The position numbers were made by a program, and so were the translations under genes. From positions 1-8,147 of the forward strand of contig CAJJZO010000075.1 in NCBI GenBank assembly GCA_905197585.1: a stretch of 8,147 nucleotides of DNA. The letters are read 5' to 3'. Origin of the DNA: an uncultured Collinsella sp. GTDB lineage: Bacteria > Actinomycetota > Coriobacteriia > Coriobacteriales > Coriobacteriaceae. Of the stretch, positions 1 to 4,972 are shown piece after piece (position 1 is the first letter of the stretch; every line of letters starts with the position of its first letter). The notes under the pieces are model-generated. The model made no database searches, was not told where the DNA came from, and worked only from the letters and a program-made list of their open reading frames with translations.

Positions 1-104
1 CGGTATCAGCTCTCAAAACGGGATACGGTTTCCGGTTGAGCCTTCAGACGGAAACTGCGACCCGGAATCCACGCTCAAACCGGGATGAGCTTTCCGCAAG
101 ACGG
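1..104. repeat. Degenerate intergenic direct repeat, about 62 bp offset, with small inverted repeats
   Basis: Two related copies can be seen. CTCAAAACGGGAT (12-24) and CTCAAACCGGGAT (74-86) differ at one base, and each is followed at the same distance by TTTCCG (29-34 and 91-96). Over 23 bases 19 match, with an offset of 62. AGACGG recurs at 46-51 and 99-104. Short arms flank these cores: GTATC/GATAC (3-7, 22-26), GTTTCCG/CGGAAAC (28-34, 49-55), CCCGG/CCGGG (61-65, 80-84) and GCTCA/TGAGC (73-77, 86-90). The block may continue to the left of the window. It has no coding look. It could be a decayed intergenic repeat family or the 3' structured end of an upstream transcript; the function is unknown. 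Confidence 0.45.
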
Positions 105-144
105 CCCCCAGGCACCCCCGGACGCAAACCTCAGCCATCTCTAC

Positions 145-162
145 ATAGATCTCGATAGATCT
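145..162. promoter_or_regulatory. Tandem AGATCT palindromes, possible operator upstream of dnaK
   Basis: ATAGATCT occurs at 145-152 and again at 155-162. Each copy contains the perfect palindrome AGATCT (147-152 and 157-162). The offset is exactly 10 bp, about one helical turn, so two protein subunits could bind on the same face of the DNA. The pair lies about 200 bp before the dnaK start. Regulatory use is inferred only from symmetry, spacing and position. Confidence 0.25.
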
Positions 163-189
163 GCCCAGAACTCAAACAGCGCGTCTACC

Positions 190-359
190 TGCATATTTGC
201 GAACCTAAACTCTTGGCAATAAGAAATCTTATATGAATTGACTTAGATTTTGTATATTCCGGCCCATAAGGGGATACACTACATCCTGAAAGACAAGCCG
301 AAACACCGCTTGGCAGACCGCCGAGTCGGTGCAAACGCACAAGAGAGAGGGAATTTCTA
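190..359 (+). promoter_or_regulatory. Probable dnaK promoter and leader region
   Basis: Bases 190-258 are strikingly AT-rich compared with the rest of the window, as expected for the promoter of the chaperone operon. Candidate elements are TTGGCA (213-218), TTGACT (238-243), TATATT (253-258) and TACACT (275-280), but no pair has ideal 16-18 bp spacing, so I cannot fix the start of transcription. Two inverted repeats overlap here: ATAAGA-AA-TCTTAT (219-232) and AAATCT/AGATTT (224-229, 245-250). The leader contains a small ACCG/CGGT hairpin (317-320, 327-330) and ends in GAGG (347-350), nine bases before the dnaK ATG. A canonical HspR box (CTTGAGT, 7 bases, ACTCAAG) is not visible anywhere in 1-359. 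Confidence 0.5.
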
Positions 360-2252
360 ATGAGTAAGATTCTTGGTATCGACCTTGGTACTACTAACTC
401 CGCTATGGCCGTTCTCGAGGGCGGTTCTCCGACCATTATCGTGAACGCCGAGGGCGACCGCACCACCCCGTCCGTCGTGGGCTTCCGTGCCGACGGCGAC
501 CGCGTCGTGGGTAAGGCCGCTAAGAACCAGGCTGTCACCAACCCCAAGAACACCGTGTTCTCCATCAAGCGCTTCATGGGCCGCAAGTACTCCGAGTGCA
601 CCTCCGAGATCAAGACCGTGCCGTACGAGGTCAAGGAGGGCCAGGGTGGCCGTGCCGTCGTCGACATCGAGGGCAAGGATTACACCGCCGAGCAGGTGAG
701 CGCCATGACGCTCGCCAAGATGAAGGCCGACGCCGAGAAGTATCTGGGCGAGACTGTCACCGACGCCGTCATCACCGTCCCGGCCTACTTCAACGACGCC
801 CAGCGTCAGGCCACCAAGGACGCCGGTAAGATCGCCGGCCTCAACGTCAAGCGTATCGTCAACGAGCCGACCGCTGCTGCCCTGGCCTATGGCCTGGACA
901 AGCAGGGCACCGACCAGCGCATCCTGGTCTTCGACCTGGGTGGCGGCACCTTTGACGTCTCCATCCTCGACCTCGCCGACGGCGTGTTTGAGGTTCTGTC
1001 CACCTCGGGCGACAACCACCTGGGCGGCGACGACTGGGATCAGCGCGTCATCGATTGGATGGCCGATAAGTTCCAGCAGGAGAACGGTGTCGACCTGCGT
1101 CAGGACCCCATGGCCCTGCAGCGTCTGAAGGAGGCCGCCGAGAACGCCAAGAAGGAGCTCTCCGCCGCCCAGCAGACCACCATCAACCTGCCGTTCATTA
1201 CCATGAACCAGTCCGGCCCGCTGCACCTCAACTACACGCTGACCCGCGCCGAGTTCGAGAAGATCACCCGCGACCTGCTCGAGCGCTGCAAGCAGCCTGT
1301 CACCAACGCCCTGCGCGACGCTAAGCTCAAGCTCTCCGATTTGACCGAGGTCATCCTCGTCGGCGGCTCCACCCGTATGCCCGCTGTCCAGGAGCTCGTC
1401 AAGACCATGACCGGCAAGCAGCCCAACATGTCCGTGAACCCCGACGAGGTCGTTGCCGACGGTGCTGCCGTCCAGGGCGGCGTGCTCACCGGCGACGTCG
1501 AGGGCATCCTGCTGCTCGACGTTACCCCGCTGTCGCTGGGCGTCGAGACCATGGGCGGCATCATGACCAAGATGATCGACCGCAACACCACGATCCCGAC
1601 CTCCAAGACCGAGGTCTACTCCACCGCTGCCGACAACCAGACCAGCGTCGAGATCAACGTGCTCCAGGGCGAGCGCGAGCTTGCCCGCGACAACAAGTCG
1701 CTCGGTAAGTTCCAGCTGACCGGCATCCCGGCTGCCCGCCGCGGCGTGCCGCAGATCGAGGTCACTTTCGACATCGACGCCAACGGCATCGTCAAGGTCT
1801 CCGCTAAGGACAAGGGCACCGGCAAGGAGCAGCAGATCACCATTTCCGGCTCCACCGCTCTGTCCGACGACGAAGTCGATCGTATGGTCAAGGACGCCGA
1901 GGCTCATGCCGAGGAGGACAAGAAGCAGAAGGAAGAGGTCGAGGTCCGCAACCAGACCGACAGCCTGTGCTACTCCACCGAGCAGACCCTCAACGAGCTG
2001 GGCGACAAGGTTTCCGCCGACGTGAAGTCCAAGGCCGAGGCCGCTATCGCCGACGCCAAGAAGGCGCTCGAGGGCTCTGACGTCGAGGCCATCAAGGCCG
2101 CCGGCGAGTCCCTGCAGTCCGTGGCCTACGAGCTGGCCCAGGTTGTCTACGCCGACGCTCAGCAGCAGACCGACGGTGCCGCCGGCGCCCAGCCTGCCGA
2201 CGATGACGTCGTCGACGCCGACTACGAGGTTGTGGACGACGAGGACAAGTAA
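360..2252 (+). CDS. dnaK: Molecular chaperone DnaK (Hsp70)
   Basis: This 630-residue cytosolic Hsp70 binds exposed hydrophobic segments of unfolded proteins and cycles between ATP and ADP states with DnaJ and GrpE. The length is normal. The ATPase domain shows GIDLGTTNS (6-14), [11 protein letters not shown] (168-178), [13 protein letters not shown] (191-203) and [13 protein letters not shown] (331-343). The interdomain linker and substrate domain follow, with [17 protein letters not shown] (384-400) and the NKSLGKFQL region (445-453). The helical lid covers about 500-600, and the acidic tail ends in an [12 protein letters not shown] motif. The ATG has a GAGG site nine bases upstream. Compared with Bacillus and Mycobacterium DnaK as I remember them, residues about 78-99 look like an extra 22-residue insert of the kind described for Gram-negative DnaK. 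The first 18 or so codons use many T-ending codons, unlike the rest. grpE starts two bases after the stop, so the two are co-transcribed. Confidence 0.98.
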   Translation: MSKILGIDLGTTNSAMAVLEGGSPTIIVNAEGDRTTPSVVGFRADGDRVVGKAAKNQAVTNPKNTVFSIKRFMGRKYSECTSEIKTVPYEVKEGQGGRAVVDIEGKDYTAEQVSAMTLAKMKADAEKYLGETVTDAVITVPAYFNDAQRQATKDAGKIAGLNVKRIVNEPTAAALAYGLDKQGTDQRILVFDLGGGTFDVSILDLADGVFEVLSTSGDNHLGGDDWDQRVIDWMADKFQQENGVDLRQDPMALQRLKEAAENAKKELSAAQQTTINLPFITMNQSGPLHLNYTLTRAEFEKITRDLLERCKQPVTNALRDAKLKLSDLTEVILVGGSTRMPAVQELVKTMTGKQPNMSVNPDEVVADGAAVQGGVLTGDVEGILLLDVTPLSLGVETMGGIMTKMIDRNTTIPTSKTEVYSTAADNQTSVEINVLQGERELARDNKSLGKFQLTGIPAARRGVPQIEVTFDIDANGIVKVSAKDKGTGKEQQITISGSTALSDDEVDRMVKDAEAHAEEDKKQKEEVEVRNQTDSLCYSTEQTLNELGDKVSADVKSKAEAAIADAKKALEGSDVEAIKAAGESLQSVAYELAQVVYADAQQQTDGAAGAQPADDDVVDADYEVVDDEDK

Positions 2253-2254
2253 TC

Positions 2255-3097
2255 ATGTCCGCCCGTAAAGCTCGCACGGAGGCGGCCGCCGTTGGTGCCG
2301 CCCCCGTTGACTCTGAGGAGAAGGACGTGAAGATTCCCGTAGAGGCCGCAGACGTTACCGAGGCCAACGAGGCCCCGGCCGCCGAGGCTGCCGAGAACCA
2401 AGTAGAGGATTCCAACAAGGAGGCGACGATGACCGAGGACGAGATGGTGGAAGCCGCTATCCGCGCCGGTGAGGAAGCCGCCGACAACGACTTTAAGCTC
2501 AAGTTCGAGCAGGCTCAGAAAGAGCTTGCCGACGTGCGCAACGAGCTCGATGCTGCGGCAGAGGCTCAGAAGGCCGCCGAGGACAAGGCAAAGGACGCTA
2601 CCGAGCGCACCGCCCGTCTGCAGGCCGACTGGGAGAACTTCCGTCGCCGCACCGCCAATGAGCGTATCGCCGAGCGCGAGCGCGCGACCGAGAAGCTCGT
2701 CACCGCGCTGCTGCCGGTGGTCGACGATATCGAGCGTGCGATCGACCATGCCCGCAGCCAGGAGCTTGCCGACGACTTTAAGCAGTTCGTCGACGGTGTC
2801 GACGCGGTGCATGCCAAGCTGCTCGATGTGTTTGCGCACGAGGGCGTTGAGCCCATCGACCCCAAGGGCGAGGCGTTCGATCCGCTCGAGCATCAGGCTG
2901 TTGGTCGCGTCGAGGACGCATCGCAGTACGACGAGACCGTCAACGACGTGTACCAGAAGGGCTACCGCATGGCGGATCGCATCCTGCGTTCCGCGATGGT
3001 GACGGTGACCTACGGCGGCGAGAAACGCCCCGCACCGGAGCCCGAAGCGGCGCCCGAGGATGCTGCGGCCGATACGGCCGAGAGCACCGAGGAGTAA
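2255..3097 (+). CDS. grpE: Nucleotide exchange factor GrpE
   Basis: GrpE is a dimeric cytosolic co-chaperone that opens the DnaK ATPase domain to release ADP and so frees the client. The C-terminal part carries the family signatures: a long charged coiled coil (about 80-150, including WENFRRR at 126-132), LLPVVDDIERAI (152-163), FDPLEHQAV (208-216) and VYQKGYRMADRILRSAMV (232-249). At 280 residues it is long for the family (usually about 170-230). The excess is an acidic, Ala/Glu-rich N-terminus (1-75) and an acidic tail (258-280), both likely disordered. The first ATG lies two bases after the dnaK stop, with GAGGA (2241-2245) nine bases upstream. Two downstream in-frame starts also look usable: GTG at 2327 (residue 25, after GAGGAGAAGG) and ATG at 2429 (residue 59, after AAGGAGG). 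The true N-terminus is therefore uncertain, although the identity is not. Confidence 0.95.
   Translation: MSARKARTEAAAVGAAPVDSEEKDVKIPVEAADVTEANEAPAAEAAENQVEDSNKEATMTEDEMVEAAIRAGEEAADNDFKLKFEQAQKELADVRNELDAAAEAQKAAEDKAKDATERTARLQADWENFRRRTANERIAERERATEKLVTALLPVVDDIERAIDHARSQELADDFKQFVDGVDAVHAKLLDVFAHEGVEPIDPKGEAFDPLEHQAVGRVEDASQYDETVNDVYQKGYRMADRILRSAMVTVTYGGEKRPAPEPEAAPEDAAADTAESTEE
2417..2431 (+). promoter_or_regulatory. Strong internal ribosome site and alternative grpE start
   Basis: AAGGAGG (2417-2423) is a full match to the Shine-Dalgarno consensus, five bases before an in-frame ATG (2429-2431). It is stronger than the site at the annotated grpE start. Starting here gives a 222-residue GrpE, a more typical length, that loses only the acidic low-complexity leader. 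It may be the main start or a second start; the sequence cannot decide. Confidence 0.5.
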
Positions 3098-3102
3098 TTG
3101 AG

Positions 3103-3135
3103 AAGGGCCCCGGGGCAACACCCGGGGCCCTTTCT
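3103..3135 (+). terminator. Intrinsic terminator-like hairpin between grpE and dnaJ
   Basis: A perfect 12-bp stem, AAGGGCCCCGGG (3103-3114) with CCCGGGGCCCTT (3121-3132), closes a six-base loop, GCAACA. TTTCT follows, a short and imperfect U tract. It starts six bases after the grpE stop and precedes dnaJ. It probably ends or attenuates the dnaK-grpE transcript, so that dnaJ-hspR are made by partial read-through or from their own promoter. It could instead protect the 3' end of a processed dnaK-grpE mRNA. Confidence 0.75.
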
Positions 3136-3205
3136 GGCCTAGTGCCATATGAAAGCATGAGCCGTCGTCTGCATGGGCGGCGGACGTAACAGGAGAGGAG
3201 CTACG

Positions 3206-4171
3206 ATGGCTGCAGGCAAAACCTTCTATGACATCCTGGGCGTATCCAAGAGCGCCTCCGACAAAGAGATCAAGAGCGCGTTTCGCAAGCTCGCGCAAAA
3301 ATATCACCCCGATGCCGGCGGCGACGAGGCCAAGTTCAAGGAGATCAGCGAGGCCTACGAGACGCTTTCGGACGAGAAGAAGCGCAAAGAGTACGACCAG
3401 ATGCTCATGTTTGGCGGTATGCCGGGCGCAGGCGGCGCGTATGGCGGCGGCTACGGTGCCGGCGCAGGTGCCAGCGGCTGGGGCGACATCTTTGACAGCA
3501 TCTTTAGCGGCAACGGCGCCTGGGGCAGCGATTGGGGCTCGGGCTTTGCTGGGGCTGCGGGCGCTGCCGGTGCCGGCGCTGGCCGCAGCCGCGCTCGCAA
3601 GGGCGGCGACCTGTCGCTGACCGTTGATGTGACGGCTGAGGACGCGTTTCGCGGCGTGACGCACAAGGTCACGTATCGCATTCCCTCGACAGGCGAGCAG
3701 CAGACCATTACGGTCTCGGTGCCTGCGGGCGCGGTCGACGGAGGCAAACTGCGCTACAAGCGTCGCGGCGAGTATGGCGTTGCCGGCGGCGAGCGCGGCG
3801 ACCTGGTCGTGACCACGCACGTGGAGGAGCACCCGCTGTTTAAGCGCAAAGGCGCCGACGTGACCATGGAGGTACCGGTCTCGGTCTACGAGGCGGCGCT
3901 CGGCTGCACGGTGGACGTGCCGACGCCCGGCGGTGCGACAGTTCGTCTGAAGGTGCCCGCTGGCACCCAGACGGGCAAGAAGTTCCGCTTTAAGGAGATG
4001 GGTGCGCCCGACGTTAAGCATCGCGGCCGCACGGGTGCACTGCTTGTCGAGATCAAGGTGCAGGTTCCCACGAACCTGTCCGACGATGAGCGCGATGCCA
4101 TGACCAGGCTGCGCGAGGCCGACACGCGCGACTATCGCGAGAAGGTCAACCGTTACAAGGCGACGTTCTAG
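3206..4171 (+). CDS. dnaJ: J-domain co-chaperone DnaJ, type without zinc finger (CbpA-like layout)
   Basis: This 321-residue protein delivers clients to DnaK and stimulates its ATPase. The J domain spans 5-66 with the catalytic HPD at 34-36. A Gly/Ala-rich linker follows (about 69-128), unusually rich in Ala and Gly with a DIFDSIF segment (94-100). The C-terminal client-binding beta domains follow from about 133, with VPAG repeats at 172-175 and 250-253 and a dimerisation end near 285-321. The four CxxCxGxG zinc motifs of classic DnaJ are absent and the only cysteine is Cys234, so this is a type II (class B) protein. The start at 3206 is chosen because AGGAGAGGAG (3191-3200) lies five bases upstream; an earlier ATG at 3173 would add 11 non-conserved residues and has no ribosome site. 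It follows a hairpin terminator and is followed after 73 bases by hspR, which supports its role in the DnaK system. Confidence 0.93.
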   Translation: MAAGKTFYDILGVSKSASDKEIKSAFRKLAQKYHPDAGGDEAKFKEISEAYETLSDEKKRKEYDQMLMFGGMPGAGGAYGGGYGAGAGASGWGDIFDSIFSGNGAWGSDWGSGFAGAAGAAGAGAGRSRARKGGDLSLTVDVTAEDAFRGVTHKVTYRIPSTGEQQTITVSVPAGAVDGGKLRYKRRGEYGVAGGERGDLVVTTHVEEHPLFKRKGADVTMEVPVSVYEAALGCTVDVPTPGGATVRLKVPAGTQTGKKFRFKEMGAPDVKHRGRTGALLVEIKVQVPTNLSDDERDAMTRLREADTRDYREKVNRYKATF

Positions 4172-4244
4172 TTCGGTTGCGTGGCCCACGGGCTGGCCGC
4201 AGGCTTATGATGGAGATGTGCGAGACGGAAAGGGGTCAGGTAGC

Positions 4245-4661
4245 ATGGCCGAGGACAATAGGAACAAACCGCTGTACATGATCAGCGTGGCGGCCGAGCT
4301 GACCGGCATGCATCCGCAGACTCTGCGCGTCTACGAGTCCAAGGGCCTGGTGAACCCCCAGCGCTCGGGCGGCAACACGCGTCTGTATTCGCGTGCCGAT
4401 ATCGAGCGTCTGGAGCTCATCAACCAGCTGACCGACGAAGGCATCAACCTTGCCGGCGTGGTGCGCATCCTCGATATGAAGGAGCGTGCCGAGGAGCGCG
4501 AGCGCGAGAACGAAAAGCTCCGCGCCCGCGTGCGCCAGCTCGAGGACGAGCTGCACGAGTACAAGATGCAGAAGAAGATCACCGCCCTGGCCCCGCGCGA
4601 CGGCTCAGTCAACCCCGAGCAAGTCATGCGCAAGCTGCTAGGCGCGGGAACCGATCTTTAG
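4245..4661 (+). CDS. hspR: MerR-family heat-shock repressor HspR
   Basis: HspR represses the dnaK operon in actinobacteria, binding inverted repeats as a dimer, with DnaK acting as co-repressor. The 138-residue product has an N-terminal winged helix-turn-helix of MerR type (about 10-78) with YMISVAAELTGMHPQTLRVYE (11-31, split: YMISVAAELT then GMHPQTLRVYE) and the wing GLVNPQRSGGNTRLYS (34-49). A coiled-coil dimerisation helix rich in Glu/Arg follows (about 79-110), then a short tail. There are no cysteines, so no metal or thiol sensing is suggested. I chose the ATG at 4245, with GGAAAGGGG (4227-4235) upstream, over an in-frame GTG at 4218 that has a poorly placed GGAG two bases away. A TATGAT box (4206-4211) could be a -10 for separate transcription of hspR, but no good -35 accompanies it. 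It is the last gene of the chaperone cluster. Confidence 0.93.
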   Translation: MAEDNRNKPLYMISVAAELTGMHPQTLRVYESKGLVNPQRSGGNTRLYSRADIERLELINQLTDEGINLAGVVRILDMKERAEERERENEKLRARVRQLEDELHEYKMQKKITALAPRDGSVNPEQVMRKLLGAGTDL

Positions 4662-4698
4662 TTACGGCGGCTCTACGACGCAAATCCTAACAATATGA

Positions 4699-4767
4699 GA
4701 GTGGATAATCTCCCACTTTTGGTCCGCTTGAGGGCTAGAAAGGGGGATTATCCACTCCCATTTTTGG
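4699..4767. repeat. Long imperfect inverted repeat with nested direct repeat, after hspR
   Basis: GAGTGGATAATCTCCC (4699-4714) pairs with GGGGGATTATCCACTC (4742-4757): 15 Watson-Crick pairs and one G-U across a 27-base loop. The flanks also form a direct repeat: CTCCCACTTTTGG (4710-4722) and CTCCCATTTTTGG (4755-4767) differ at one base. The right arm is followed by ATTTTTGG, so on the plus strand it could end the hspR transcript. The combined inverted and direct symmetry also resembles a repetitive extragenic palindrome, and both uses are possible. Confidence 0.55.
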
Positions 4768-4773
4768 CTGGCG

Positions 4774-4819
4774 CTTGGGGACGTTCCTTTTGTGCCGGCA
4801 CTTTGGGACACTCCTTGCA
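4774..4819. repeat. Tandem GGGAC-containing repeat, REP-like
   Basis: CTTGGGGACGTTCCTT (4774-4789) is repeated as CTTTGGGACACTCCTT (4801-4816), with 13 of 16 bases matching and a 27-base period. The spacer contains GTGCCGGCAC (4792-4801), a perfect palindrome centred on GCCGGC. GGAC-type tetranucleotides next to palindromes are a known feature of REP sequences mobilised by REP-associated tyrosine transposases. No such transposase is in this window, so membership of that family is an inference. Confidence 0.4.
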
Positions 4820-4846
4820 CCAAGTCTGATGTCACTACACCGGGCT

Positions 4847-4911
4847 CGTTCTATGCTTTACCGAGATAAAGTGAACGTGTAGATTCGTAACCCACTCGCA
4901 ACCGTTCTATG
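4847..4911 (+). promoter_or_regulatory. Repeated 9-mer in the upstream region of the hydratase
   Basis: CGTTCTATG occurs at 4847-4855 and 4903-4911, 56 bases apart in the same orientation. Between them lies CTTTA/TAAAG (4856-4860, 4867-4871), a small inverted repeat. The position 60-125 bases before the hydratase start is right for a promoter with paired regulator sites. I could not find a well-spaced -35/-10 pair, so this is only a candidate control region. Confidence 0.25.
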
Positions 4912-4940
4912 GCACGATATTGAACGAATGCATGCTATGC

Positions 4941-4957
4941 GCCCAAATCTTTTGGGC
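4941..4957 (+). promoter_or_regulatory. Hairpin just before the hydratase ribosome site
   Basis: GCCCAAA (4941-4947) and TTTGGGC (4951-4957) form a perfect 7-bp stem with a TCT loop. The stem ends five bases before AGGAG (4963-4967), the ribosome site of the ATG at 4973. Such a hairpin in the leader could affect mRNA stability or access of the ribosome, or be an operator in DNA. No evidence separates these. Confidence 0.4.
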
Positions 4958-4972
4958 AGAGTAGGAGACAGT

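Noticed and set aside
1..104. Possible CRISPR fragment because of two similar units
   Set aside because: The units are degenerate (19 of 23), only two are seen, and similarity extends unevenly into the would-be spacer. There are no cas genes.
321..332. CCGAGTCGGTGC is identical to part of the last hairpin of the Streptococcus pyogenes tracrRNA
   Set aside because: There is no Cas gene, repeat array or anti-repeat here. A 12-base GC-rich palindromic match is most likely chance, and the sequence sits in the dnaK leader.
185..676. Minus-strand frame across the dnaK promoter and 5' end
   Set aside because: No ribosome site or recognisable protein, and it overlaps conserved dnaK sequence.
357..1907. 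516-codon open frame antisense to dnaK
   Set aside because: It mirrors the codon structure of a GC-rich gene and its product is repetitive Val/Leu/Gly/Asp-rich sequence with no domain. Nothing supports translation.
3173..3205. Upstream ATG giving DnaJ 11 extra residues
   Set aside because: No ribosome site, and the added residues precede the conserved J-domain start. The ATG at 3206 has an excellent site.
2222..4189. 655-codon open frame antisense to grpE and dnaJ
   Set aside because: It crosses a terminator hairpin and two well-supported genes, and has low-complexity composition typical of a shadow frame.
4218..4244. GTG start giving HspR nine extra residues
   Set aside because: The only Shine-Dalgarno-like bases are two positions away, and the extra residues are low-complexity. 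It cannot be fully excluded.
4926..4933. GAATGCAT shared with the minus strand near 8112-8119
   Set aside because: It is eight bases only and contains the palindrome ATGCAT, so chance is enough to explain it.
4928..4972. Upstream ATG giving the hydratase 15 extra residues
   Set aside because: It would translate through the leader hairpin and the AGGAG site and has no ribosome site of its own.
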